DNA of 64,000 nucleotides from Candidatus Woesearchaeota archaeon. Lineage in GTDB: Archaea > Nanobdellota > Nanobdellia > Woesearchaeales > JAFGLG01. The stretch spans positions 128,451-192,450 of the forward strand of contig JAFGLG010000005.1 of NCBI GenBank assembly GCA_016928155.1, in the 5' to 3' direction. Shown one piece after another: positions 37,972 to 45,827 of the stretch (position 1 is its first letter; the number at the start of each line of letters is the position of its first letter). A model generated the notes under the pieces. That model made no database searches. It was not told the origin of the DNA and worked only from the letters and a program-made list of their open reading frames with translations. The translations under genes and the position numbers were made by a program.

Positions 37972-38715
37972 CTAATCCTCAGATATGCTCCACATCTGGT
38001 CAAAATATCTCTTGAAGTTGACAGCAATCTCTTTTGACTGGATAACAACACCTATCATGCCAGTGAAAGAGATGATAGCGACCTTATCAGCATAGACATA
38101 GGTTGTTGTGGGGAAGAAGCCGAACTGCTTGGGAAGAAAACGTCTTTCCTGGAGAGGAAAGATCTCCTTGCCCCGCGCATTCTGATAATATATTGACTTG
38201 ACCTTGACACCCTTCCCATCCCTTCTCCTGGTCCAGTCAGTGATCCAGTGCTTCAGTATCTCTCTCATGATGCCTGTTGTTCCAAGACCATACATGTATT
38301 CTCCAGGCTTCAGGGTCTCGATCATATCTTCATAGATAGAGATTATGCCGCGCTTTCCCTTGAAGTGATGCACCTCCTGCTTCTCAGTGCCCATCTGATA
38401 CTTCAGCTCAAGCTGAGGAAAAATCTCATCGAACTGCTCAATCTCTTTTCTCTTTCTTTCTGCGATTCGCTTGAGATTCTCAGGTGAGGCCACTTCAAAA
38501 TATTTCTTCTCAGCTTTGGAGGAGGTGCTCACAAGGCCCTTTTCCATCAATCTCTCAAGAGTATCATAGACATTGACCCTGTGAACGCCTGATTTCTGTG
38601 CAACTAAACCGGCAGAAGCGCTCCGCATCTCCAGAAGTGCAATATAGACCTTTGCCTCATTCTGGCTGAGACCAAGGGTCTCTATGTTCCTAAGTAATCC
38701 AGGCTCAAACGGCAT
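37972..38715 (-). CDS. TrmB-family transcriptional regulator
   Basis: 247 residues. The N-terminal winged helix (LGLSQNEAKVYIALLEM, SGVHRVNVYDTLERLMEKGLV) is followed by a coiled linker and a phospholipase-D-like effector domain (GLGTTGIMREILKHW, KSIYYQNARG), the standard TrmB layout. TrmB proteins sense sugars and control sugar transport or central metabolism in archaea. It faces the micro-ORF/PEP operon across a palindrome at 38757-38776, a probable operator. Confidence 0.88.
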   Translation of the reverse strand: MPFEPGLLRNIETLGLSQNEAKVYIALLEMRSASAGLVAQKSGVHRVNVYDTLERLMEKGLVSTSSKAEKKYFEVASPENLKRIAERKRKEIEQFDEIFPQLELKYQMGTEKQEVHHFKGKRGIISIYEDMIETLKPGEYMYGLGTTGIMREILKHWITDWTRRRDGKGVKVKSIYYQNARGKEIFPLQERRFLPKQFGFFPTTTYVYADKVAIISFTGMIGVVIQSKEIAVNFKRYFDQMWSISED

Positions 38716-38756
38716 AATATAGGGTATATAAAGCTTTTATTTAAATATTTCTAATT

Positions 38757-38776
38757 GTAGTATTGATATATACTAC
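38757..38776. promoter_or_regulatory. Palindrome in the divergent promoter region of the TrmB gene
   Basis: GTAGTA and TACTAC flank 8 bases (TTGATATA), giving a 20-bp inverted repeat. TATA-like runs lie on both sides (ATTTAAATA at 38739-38747 for trmB; TTTATATATTTGG near 38778-38791 for the other side). The position between divergent promoters fits a TrmB operator, and the half-sites resemble the TACT/AGTA of known TrmB boxes, from memory. Confidence 0.55.
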
Positions 38777-38837
38777 ATTTATTTATATATTTGGACCGGT
38801 ATAATTATCACTGTAAAGTCATTAAGAGGTGACAAAA

Positions 38838-38978
38838 GTGAAACAGAATGAGATCCAAATGGCAATCAAGATCGCAGTGCTCGGAAAGAAGTCAAAGACA
38901 TACACTGTGGAGACTGAAAAAGGAAAATGCCAGGAGAGCGGCGGGATGAGCAGCTGGGGCGTAATGATGATGAGGTAA
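38838..38978 (+). CDS. 46-residue micro-ORF, first gene of the TrmB-facing operon
   Basis: A GTG start follows AAGAGGTGACAAAA, a good ribosome binding site. The peptide has a basic, beta-like first half (IKIAVLGKKSKTYTVE) and a distinctive end (CQESGGMSSWGVMMMR) with one cysteine. The next ORF starts 4 bases later. No similarity is recognised. It could be a structural peptide or a precursor peptide; neither is shown. Confidence 0.45.
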   Translation: MKQNEIQMAIKIAVLGKKSKTYTVETEKGKCQESGGMSSWGVMMMR

Positions 38979-38982
38979 AAAT

Positions 38983-39099
38983 ATGATAATCCTAAATGAA
39001 GATGACATAAGGACATTGAGGGAGCAAGGTTTCCTCAGCATAGAGCGACCAGAGGGAAAGCTTGTGCTCTATCATGAGACATCGATGGAGATAATGTGA
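38983..39099 (+). CDS. 38-residue micro-ORF
   Basis: The ORF runs from ATG 38983 to TGA 39099. Its peptide, MIILNEDDIRTLREQGFLS then IERPEGKLVLYHE, reads as a helix followed by a beta hairpin. The stop overlaps the ribosome binding site (GAGGTGATAAG) of the next gene, supporting a tight operon. Confidence 0.45.
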   Translation: MIILNEDDIRTLREQGFLSIERPEGKLVLYHETSMEIM

Positions 39100-39108
39100 G
39101 GTGATAAG

Positions 39109-39459
39109 ATGAAACCTACACTTATGGAACTGGAAGCGGATCTTGATAAAATCATGGGAGGCAAAGAGCCAGATGGGATTCCTATTGGGTTGGGCTCCTG
39201 TCAAGGAACCTTAGAAATGCAATTGCTGATAAGACCTTACTTGAGACTCTTAAAGGATGAGAAGGGCATCACAATACCTGAAGCAATCACCATGGCACTC
39301 GAAAGATACAAAGGGAGCCTGCCATTGGTTGATGGGATATACTTTGCATGGGGCACCTACAGGAACCCAGAAGAGGAAAATCAAGCGATGGCTGGTGTTG
39401 AATCACAGATCTTGACAACGTATAAAGAGTTAGGCATAGAATTCAATTCAATAAAATAG
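39109..39459 (+). CDS. Hypothetical soluble protein of the PEP operon
   Basis: 116 residues with GAGGTGATAAG immediately before the ATG. Mostly helical, with one glycine-rich loop (GGKEPDGIPIGLGSCQG). It lies between the micro-ORFs and the PEP-enzyme-like gene and is probably cotranscribed with both. No family is recognised. Confidence 0.55.
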   Translation: MKPTLMELEADLDKIMGGKEPDGIPIGLGSCQGTLEMQLLIRPYLRLLKDEKGITIPEAITMALERYKGSLPLVDGIYFAWGTYRNPEEENQAMAGVESQILTTYKELGIEFNSIK

Positions 39460-39505
39460 ACATGCTACCACAAACTAAATAAACAAATCATGGGGTTGAT
39501 TAAAT

Positions 39506-41023
39506 ATGGAAGACGAATGGATGCTTGCAGAAGAAATTCCTGATATAGATTTCTTTTTCTCGCAGATATGGCTGAGCGCTTTTGTGAATGATATGGAAAA
39601 AAGCGTTGGAACAAATTATGAGAAGATACTCTGTGTGTACAGGGGATTCAACCTGACATTCTATTACGGCAAAGATGATTCAAAGAGATTTGCACAGCAT
39701 GTCATAGATCTCATCAAGAAAGACAGGAAGTTTGGGCACAGGATAAATGACCAGATCTATAAGTTATCTGATAAACTTGCCACCTTCAGCAAGATGATTT
39801 ATGATGCAGACCTTGGGAAGATGGACAACAATGAGCTGCTCAGACTGTTCAAGACACATGATGAGATGCATACTGAGCTGTATCAATGGGGATGGCTGCC
39901 AAATTCAATAGACATGTTCCATCCATTGTACACGGAGCTGCTGCTTTCCTATCTTGAGAAGAAGACAGGATCAAAAGAGGGAGCTAACAAGGCGTTGATA
40001 GCACTTACGCAGCCGCAGAAGAATTCCATACTTGCTGATATCGACGATGAGCTGCTGGAGATCGGTGCTGAGATAGAGAAGGACCAGAGCCAGACAGAGG
40101 TCTTCAAGAATAATAGCGCTAAGGCGATAAAGCAGAAGCTCAAGAAAGAGTTCCTGCAGAAGCTTGAGGATTATTGGCAGAAATACATGTATCTAGGTTA
40201 TATGTGGTTAGGAATAGGGAAACAACTAGATGTGGAGGATTATATACAGACGCTGAAGGATTTTGTGGGCAAGGGTGTGAAGCTGACTGAGCAGGCAAAA
40301 GAGAACAAGAGGAGAGTTCTTGAAGATAACAAGAGAAGGAAAGAGGTGCTGAATGAATTGAAGATAGATGATGATCATAAAAACTTATTCGACCTCTGGG
40401 GAGATTTCATGCTGACGAAGATATACAGGAGGAATGCCCAGATCAAATCATTCTTCTATTTTGACAAACTTCAGAAGGAGATAGCAAAAAGGATAGGCGT
40501 GATACAAGAGCACCTGAGATTCATGCAGCCGGATGAGGTTGAGAATGCCTTGCATGGCGGTGAAGTGTATGTTGAGCTGCTCAACAAGAGGATGGAGTTC
40601 AGCGTCTACTATGCAGAGAAAGGATATGATGAATTTGTGACAGGAGAGGCTGCAAGAGAGCTGGCAAAAGCAGCAGAATCAGAAGTTGATAAGGATGTGA
40701 CTGAAGTGACAGGCCAGGTCGCTTGCTTGGGGAAAGCAAAAGGCAGAGTGAAGATCATAATCAGGGCAAGCGATATGCATAAATTCGAGCAGGGTGACAT
40801 CCTGGTGAGCATTGCGACAGATCCTGATGTTGTTCCAGCGATGAAGAAGGCAGCAGCAATAGTCACAGAGCAGGGAGGAGTCACTTCGCATGCAGCAATC
40901 GTGTCGCGTGAGTTAGGCACACCTTGCGTGATTGGCACAAAGATCGCAACCAAGGTCTTCAAGGATGGGGATCTTGTTGAAGTAGATGCAGAGAAAGGGA
41001 TTGTGAGGAAAATCAGTAAATAA
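39506..41023 (+). CDS. PEP-utilising enzyme swivelling-domain protein without a nucleotide-binding domain
   Basis: 505 residues. The last 85 form the mobile phosphohistidine domain of PEP synthase/pyruvate phosphate dikinase: ILVSIATDPDVVPAMKKAAA, then GGVTSHAAIVSRELGTPCVIG with His462. The first 400 residues are helical, without an ATP-grasp or PEP-barrel signature. Such truncated relatives are known in archaea but have no settled function; phosphoryl transfer to or from a partner is inferred. It is downstream of the TrmB-facing micro-ORFs. Confidence 0.75.
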   Translation: MEDEWMLAEEIPDIDFFFSQIWLSAFVNDMEKSVGTNYEKILCVYRGFNLTFYYGKDDSKRFAQHVIDLIKKDRKFGHRINDQIYKLSDKLATFSKMIYDADLGKMDNNELLRLFKTHDEMHTELYQWGWLPNSIDMFHPLYTELLLSYLEKKTGSKEGANKALIALTQPQKNSILADIDDELLEIGAEIEKDQSQTEVFKNNSAKAIKQKLKKEFLQKLEDYWQKYMYLGYMWLGIGKQLDVEDYIQTLKDFVGKGVKLTEQAKENKRRVLEDNKRRKEVLNELKIDDDHKNLFDLWGDFMLTKIYRRNAQIKSFFYFDKLQKEIAKRIGVIQEHLRFMQPDEVENALHGGEVYVELLNKRMEFSVYYAEKGYDEFVTGEAARELAKAAESEVDKDVTEVTGQVACLGKAKGRVKIIIRASDMHKFEQGDILVSIATDPDVVPAMKKAAAIVTEQGGVTSHAAIVSRELGTPCVIGTKIATKVFKDGDLVEVDAEKGIVRKISK

Positions 41024-41168
41024 GATATTATTTTTCTGAAAATTCTTTATTATTGGTCTGCATTCTCGGAAATTTCACGATTTATTCTCTTTTTTTCCGG
41101 TTTCTTCGGAAGGAACACTGGACAAGTTGACGATGGGCATATTAAGATATTCAGATATAGATATAATG

Positions 41169-41281
41169 CCGTCGGTCCGGAGCCGACGGTTGCCCACACT
41201 GCAATGAACTAAGAGTGGAACTGATGGTTGCTGGGAAGGCCATTAAGTGATGAGACTCTGTTATGATGAGCAGTGTGGGCA
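41169..41281 (+). ncRNA. Structured RNA with a kink-turn
   Basis: A compact nested structure lies in the gap between the PEP-type gene and the next, convergent gene. Hairpin CCGTCGG/CCGACGG (41169-41189) is followed by a perfect 12-bp stem TGCCCACACTGC (41191-41202) with GCAGTGTGGGCA (41270-41281). Inside are AGAGT/ACTCT (41212-41216, 41255-41259), then a kink-turn made by CTGA (41221-41224) opposite TGATGA (41248-41253), capped by ATGG/CCAT. That C/D-type kink-turn is the L7Ae binding motif. A TATA-like run (GATATAGATATAATG) lies directly upstream. It has no coding potential. Confidence 0.6.
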
Positions 41282-41299
41282 CTTCCTAGTTTAAATATT

Positions 41300-41836
41300 T
41301 TACTGCAAAACCCTTACAGTCTTCTCATAAGCAAATGAGGCAATGCCCCCAAGGAAGCCTGTTATCACCTGGAGAATGCCCATTGCAGTCAAGAATATTA
41401 TTGGGATTATATCTAGGCTGTAGAGGATGTAGGCTGATAAGAACAAGAATGCTGATTTAAGAAGCACTCCGACGAATAGACTGATCCAATAAGATTTCCT
41501 GAGCTTCCTGAATGCCATGACAAGTAGGGTGTTGCCTATCCAGATGAAAGGAATCATGTAGAGCAGGAAGGGTGTGAAAGGCCCGAACAAGATGCCTCTT
41601 GACAAAACACCAAGAGAAGGCAGTAAGATTATCGGAAGAATCTTCCAGCCTTTGAGCTTCAGAGCATTGCTGATCAGGAAAGCATTGACCAACAAACCGA
41701 CAACAATCTGAGGATGGCCGATGAAAAGCGGGATGCAGAAGCCAAGCACTGAAAAAATAACAAGCTCTGCAATCTGATAAGTGTTTGAGAAATCAACCTC
41801 TTCAAGAGTCACCCATTTTTTTATGTAAGCATACAT
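41300..41836 (-). CDS. Multi-pass membrane protein resembling an ECF-type substrate-binding (S) component
   Basis: 178 residues with five or six transmembrane helices (LVIFSVLGFCIPLFIG; GLLVNAFLISNALKL; ILPIILLPSLGVLSRG; PFLLYMIPFIWIGNTLLVMAF). HPQIVVGLLVNAFL and the MIPFIWIGN segment look like S-component-like membrane proteins often annotated beside iron hydrogenases; this is from memory. It is divergent from the hydrogenase operon (233 bases apart) and might import a cofactor precursor or metal for it. A TATA-like ATTTAAATATTTTC lies about 25-35 bases upstream. Confidence 0.55.
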   Translation of the reverse strand: MYAYIKKWVTLEEVDFSNTYQIAELVIFSVLGFCIPLFIGHPQIVVGLLVNAFLISNALKLKGWKILPIILLPSLGVLSRGILFGPFTPFLLYMIPFIWIGNTLLVMAFRKLRKSYWISLFVGVLLKSAFLFLSAYILYSLDIIPIIFLTAMGILQVITGFLGGIASFAYEKTVRVLQ

Positions 41837-41884
41837 GCCTGTTCACAATACTTATTCATTTAAATATTTTCTGGAGCGTCCAAT

Positions 41885-42005
41885 CTTTCGCCTTGCTCAA
41901 GATATCTCAAGAAAATATTAGGGAAATAACAAATTCGCCTGCGAATTTGGATAAGCAGGATATTAACCCCAATATTTTCCAGAATAAGCAGTCTTAAGGC
42001 AAAGA
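41885..42005. repeat. Long imperfect palindrome (about 120 bp)
   Basis: Left arm CTTTCGCCTTG... continues to GAAAATATTAGGG (41911-41923). The right arm mirrors it as CCCCAATATTTTC (41967-41979) and ...AAGGCAAAG (41997-42005). The centre AAATTCGCCTGCGAATTT (41931-41948) is itself palindromic. It lies upstream of the hydrogenase promoter (CCTTTATAAATAAAA, 42024-42038), so it is not part of the mRNA leader. A second MITE-type element or a protein-binding site are both possible. Confidence 0.6.
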
Positions 42006-42068
42006 ATCAAAAGAACCACAACAACCTTTATAAATAAAATACCCAATAGCAGAGCAAAGAGGTGGGTA

Positions 42069-42476
42069 ATGGACATCATCCTGGATGAATTCTGGAAGAT
42101 ACAGGACAAAGAGGGCTATGTCTCAGAAGAGGCCATGAAAAAGCTCTCGAAAAAGACAGGGATCCCGATAGTGAAGCTATATGCTGCAGCCTCATTCTAT
42201 TCATTCATCTACACAAAGCCCCAGGGAAAATATGTGATAAGGCTGTGCAACAGCCCATCATGCTATCTCAATGGAAGCCTTAACATAGCAGAATGGATTG
42301 AGAAAGAGCTTGGCATAAGATCAGGCGAGACCACAAAAGACAGACTCTTCTCATTCCACATAGGATCATGCATCGGATGCTGCAATGAAGCCCCAGCCAT
42401 GATGATAAACGACAAGGTCTATGGAAATCTGACAGAGCAGAAAGTGAAGGGGATATTTGAAAAATGCAGAAAGTGA
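42069..42476 (+). CDS. hydC: NuoE/HydC-like [2Fe-2S] subunit of [FeFe] hydrogenase
   Basis: 135 residues with a helical N-terminus and a thioredoxin-like [2Fe-2S] domain: ligands in CNSPSCYLNG and in CIGCCNEAP. This is a short form of the NADH-dehydrogenase 24 kDa/HydC subunit. GAGGTGGGTA precedes the ATG, and a TATA box lies at 42024-42038. The stop overlaps the NuoF-like gene by 13 bases. It passes electrons between the FMN subunit and HydA in trimeric hydrogenases. Confidence 0.88.
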   Translation: MDIILDEFWKIQDKEGYVSEEAMKKLSKKTGIPIVKLYAAASFYSFIYTKPQGKYVIRLCNSPSCYLNGSLNIAEWIEKELGIRSGETTKDRLFSFHIGSCIGCCNEAPAMMINDKVYGNLTEQKVKGIFEKCRK

Positions 42477-43579
42477 AAGTGATGCAGATACTGAAGAAAG
42501 CCGACGGCGCGCTCGAGAAAGCAAAACAGCTCGGACCTGAGAGAGTGATAGAGCTACTCAACAAGAAGGACCTCAGGGGAAGAGGAGGAGCAGGATTCCA
42601 TACAGGCAAGAAATGGGAGATGGCAAGGAATGCGCCTGGCGAGAAAAAATATGCGGTCTGCAATTCTGATGAAGGAGAGCCAGGCTCATTCAAGGACAAG
42701 TTCATATGGAACAATAATCCAGAAGCGGCCATCATAGGGCTCCAGACAGCTGCGTTCTGCATAGGGGCCCAAGAAGCGCTGATCTATCTGAGAGGAGAGT
42801 ACAGATATCTCAAGAAGAATATTGAGAAGGCCATAACGAAGATAGGCGGAGTGCCAGTGAAGATCGTTGTCGGAGGAGGGGCATATGTGTGCGGAGAAGA
42901 GACAGCAATCCTTGAATCAATAGAAGGAAAAAGGGGCCAAGTCAGGAATAAGCCGCCATATCCAGTGACATATGGATTATTCGGGATGCCGACAGCAGTC
43001 AATAATGTAGAGACACTTGCAAATGTGCCACTTGCAGTGCTCTATGATGACTGGGATCCCAACCTGCGGCTTTTCTCATTATCAGGCAATGTGACAAAGC
43101 CAGGAGTTTATGAACTGCATATGGGCAGCAAATTCTCAGATCTTTTGGATCAGGGAAAACCAAAAAACAGGATAAAGGCTGCATTCTTAGGATGCTCAGG
43201 AGGAGTCATACCCTATGATCCTGACATGAGACTGACACCAGAACAGGTATGTGATATGCGATGCAGGCTCGGATCAAGAAGCTTCATAGCAGCAGATGAG
43301 AAGCACTCAATAGTGGAGCTGGCTGCAAACATCGCAAAATTCTATGAATATGAGAGCTGCGGCAAATGCACTCCGTGCAGGGAAGGCAACCACAGGATAG
43401 TCATGATACTTGAAAGTATGCTGGCGGGAAAAGGGAAGAGAGAGGACCTTGATACCCTGCAGGAGCTTGCAGAGGTCATAGAAGAGACATCAAGCTGCGG
43501 GCTCGGGCAGACATCAACACAGCACCTGAAGACAGGGCTCCAGCATTTCAGGAAAGAATTCGAGGCATTGATAAAATGA
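42464..43579 (+). CDS. hydB: NuoF/HydB-like FMN- and NAD(H)-binding subunit
   Basis: 371 residues: FMN/NADH site LRGRGGAGFHTGKKW, CNSDEGEPGSFKD, the GAYVCGEETAILESIEG loop, and a [4Fe-4S] site SCGKCTPCREGNH with a last Cys in SSCGLGQ. The N-terminal thioredoxin-like and C-terminal ferredoxin domains of full-size HydB are absent, so it is a minimal version. The start may be 42464 (13-base overlap) or 42482. It probably couples NAD(P)H to hydrogen evolution. Confidence 0.9.
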   Translation: MQKVKVMQILKKADGALEKAKQLGPERVIELLNKKDLRGRGGAGFHTGKKWEMARNAPGEKKYAVCNSDEGEPGSFKDKFIWNNNPEAAIIGLQTAAFCIGAQEALIYLRGEYRYLKKNIEKAITKIGGVPVKIVVGGGAYVCGEETAILESIEGKRGQVRNKPPYPVTYGLFGMPTAVNNVETLANVPLAVLYDDWDPNLRLFSLSGNVTKPGVYELHMGSKFSDLLDQGKPKNRIKAAFLGCSGGVIPYDPDMRLTPEQVCDMRCRLGSRSFIAADEKHSIVELAANIAKFYEYESCGKCTPCREGNHRIVMILESMLAGKGKREDLDTLQELAEVIEETSSCGLGQTSTQHLKTGLQHFRKEFEALIK

Positions 43580-45246
43580 GAGTGAAAGTGGACGGCAAGG
43601 AGATGGAATTCGATGCACAAAAGAGCCTCCTGATAAATCTTAGAGCAAAAGGATTCTCAATACCATCGATGTGCTACCAGGAAGGGCTTGAAGCAGAAGC
43701 AAGATGCAGGCTCTGTGTCGTCGAGATAAAGGGAAAGCTGAAGACAAGCTGCTCGACATACCCGGAAGAGGGCATGGAGATCCTGACCAGTTCAGACAAA
43801 GTCAAGAGGGCGAGAAGGGTCAATGCAGAGCTGCTCTTTGCAGAGCACAGGAAATGCACCAATGTAGCCGGCCATGATAATGTATGCCAGATGATCGACG
43901 GCATAGAAAATATCGGCTCCAGATTCGAACCGAGAAAATCATATGAATCAGAGCTGGGGAATGCTGTGATAAGGGACAACAACCTCTGCATAAACTGCGG
44001 GAGATGCGTGCAGGTATGCGCAAAAGTCCAGGCGACATATGCCATAGATTTTGCAAAACGCGGCCATCATGAGCATGTCACGCCCTATTTCGAGCATAAT
44101 CTCGCTGATGTGGCATGCACAAAATGCGGGCAGTGCATAGCAGCATGCCCTGTCGGAGCCATATCAGAAAGGGAGCACATCCCTGAAGTCCTCAGGGCGC
44201 TCAAGGACAAGAAAAAGACAGTGATCGCACAGACCGCACCTTCAATCAGGGCATCGCTTGGCGAGGAATTCGGCATGGAGCCAGGAACACTTGTGAAAGG
44301 GAAGATGGTGGCTGCATTACACAGATGCGGATTCGACAAGGTATTTGACACAGACCTCGGGGCAGACATCACAATAATGGAAGAGGCATCTGAGTTCCTT
44401 GAAAGAGCGAAGAAAGGAGGGCCATTCCCGATGATAACGACGTGCTGCCCTGCATGGATAAAATGCATGGAGCATTTCTATCATGAGCTCATACCCAACA
44501 TGAGCACATGCAAGAGCCCGCACACAATGCTTGGGATACTGATAAAGAAATACTATGCAAAGAAAGAGGAGATACCTGAGAAGGACATTGTTGTGGTGAG
44601 CATAATGCCATGCACAGCAAAGAAATTCGAGTCAACAAGGCCTGAGCTCTCAGGGGATGTGGATTATGTGCTCACAACACGCGAGACTGCAAAGCTCATC
44701 AGGCTTCACAATATCGACTTCAGGAACCTGCCGGATGAAGAATTTGATCCTGCGCTCGGGATATCCACAGGGGCAGGAGTGATATTCGGGGCTACAGGGG
44801 GAGTCATGGAGGCTGCGCTCAGGACAGCATATGAATTAGGGACAGGAAAAAGCCTGACAAAGACAGAATTCGAACAGATAAGAGGCATGGAAGGCATCAA
44901 AGACGGAAGCATAATCATAAACGGTAATGAATACAGGTTTGCAGTGGCCAACGGACTGGCACATGCGCGTGAGCTCATCAAGAAAAAGGATGATTATCAT
45001 TTCATAGAGATAATGGCATGCCCCGGAGGATGCATAGGGGGAGGAGGACAGCCTCTGCCTGTGGATCAAGAGATACTGAAGAAAAGGATGAATGCATTAT
45101 ACCAAGAGGATGCCCTGCTCCCATTGAGGAAATCCCACGAAAATCCTATTGTCAAACAGATATATGCAGAATTCCTGGATCATCCTCTCAGCAAGAAGGC
45201 AGAGAAGCTATTGCACACAAGATACACAAAAAGAAGCCAGTTCTGA
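43576..45246 (+). CDS. hydA: [FeFe] hydrogenase catalytic subunit, group A-type
   Basis: 556 residues. The N-terminal [2Fe-2S] domain has MCYQEG, CRLC and SCSTYPEE. Two ferredoxin [4Fe-4S] motifs follow (CINCGRCVQVC and CTKCGQCIAACPVG). H-cluster motif L1 is TTCCPAW at 288-294 (first Ser replaced by Thr), L2 is MPCTAKKFE at 344-352, and L3 is MACPGGCIGGGGQP at 480-493. The proton-transfer and cluster cysteines are all present, so the enzyme should be active if matured. The His/Cys cluster region before the ferredoxins has only two cysteines (HRKC...NVC). It begins in the stop of the NuoF-like gene (4-base overlap). Confidence 0.95.
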   Translation: MRVKVDGKEMEFDAQKSLLINLRAKGFSIPSMCYQEGLEAEARCRLCVVEIKGKLKTSCSTYPEEGMEILTSSDKVKRARRVNAELLFAEHRKCTNVAGHDNVCQMIDGIENIGSRFEPRKSYESELGNAVIRDNNLCINCGRCVQVCAKVQATYAIDFAKRGHHEHVTPYFEHNLADVACTKCGQCIAACPVGAISEREHIPEVLRALKDKKKTVIAQTAPSIRASLGEEFGMEPGTLVKGKMVAALHRCGFDKVFDTDLGADITIMEEASEFLERAKKGGPFPMITTCCPAWIKCMEHFYHELIPNMSTCKSPHTMLGILIKKYYAKKEEIPEKDIVVVSIMPCTAKKFESTRPELSGDVDYVLTTRETAKLIRLHNIDFRNLPDEEFDPALGISTGAGVIFGATGGVMEAALRTAYELGTGKSLTKTEFEQIRGMEGIKDGSIIINGNEYRFAVANGLAHARELIKKKDDYHFIEIMACPGGCIGGGGQPLPVDQEILKKRMNALYQEDALLPLRKSHENPIVKQIYAEFLDHPLSKKAEKLLHTRYTKRSQF

Positions 45247-45413
45247 TCATTTCTGATTTCCGAAAAAAAATTGAGAAAATAGGTTATTTAGAACAGATTT
45301 CCGTCGCTGATCAGATATTATCCGATTTCTCTGCAATATTATCATGAATCCTTGAAAAATCTTTTTTTAGCCTCAGATCAAATAGATTAACATAACCAAC
45401 CCGAGGTGGGAAA

Positions 45414-45818
45414 ATGAGCTACAAAAAAAGAGGATTCACAAGCTTTCTTGGAAAAGCTGTGCTTGGTGCAGCGATATTCTATATAGGGCACTTTTCAGGA
45501 AGCAGTGAGATGAGGCAGTTCAAAAATGATATCCAGCAGGATGTCAGTGCAGTAAGCAGGTATATGCCGCCTGCACAGCAGAGAAATTATGTCGACGACT
45601 ATGTATCTGGATTGACACCTAATGAGAGAGTGAAAACAATCTCAGGATACATACAGGAGATGCCTGACAGGGAACAGGAGATGCTGGCATTCAGGATGTA
45701 CAATTCCCTGTCTGATCCTGCAAAGAGCCAGCTAAACCATATCATCGAAGGGGCTAACCCCCCAGACAGGTATGACAAGGCAGCAGGATTCATCAGGGAA
45801 CTTGTGGGACAGTTCTGA
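45414..45818 (+). CDS. Signal-anchored small protein, first gene of the AAA+ operon
   Basis: 134 residues with one N-terminal transmembrane segment (FLGKAVLGAAIFYIGHFSG) and a helical soluble part (YVDDYVSGLTPNERVKTISGY). GAGGTGGGAAA precedes the ATG. The next gene starts 10 bases after the stop. No family is recognised; its role as a membrane anchor for the downstream ATPase is inferred. Confidence 0.6.
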   Translation: MSYKKRGFTSFLGKAVLGAAIFYIGHFSGSSEMRQFKNDIQQDVSAVSRYMPPAQQRNYVDDYVSGLTPNERVKTISGYIQEMPDREQEMLAFRMYNSLSDPAKSQLNHIIEGANPPDRYDKAAGFIRELVGQF

Positions 45819-45827
45819 GGTGACAAG

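Noticed and set aside
41263-41269. Second C-box-like ATGATGA as evidence of a classic C/D guide RNA
   Set aside because: No matching D box and guide sequence in the required order; the first CTGA/TGATGA pair forms a kink-turn inside a hairpin instead.
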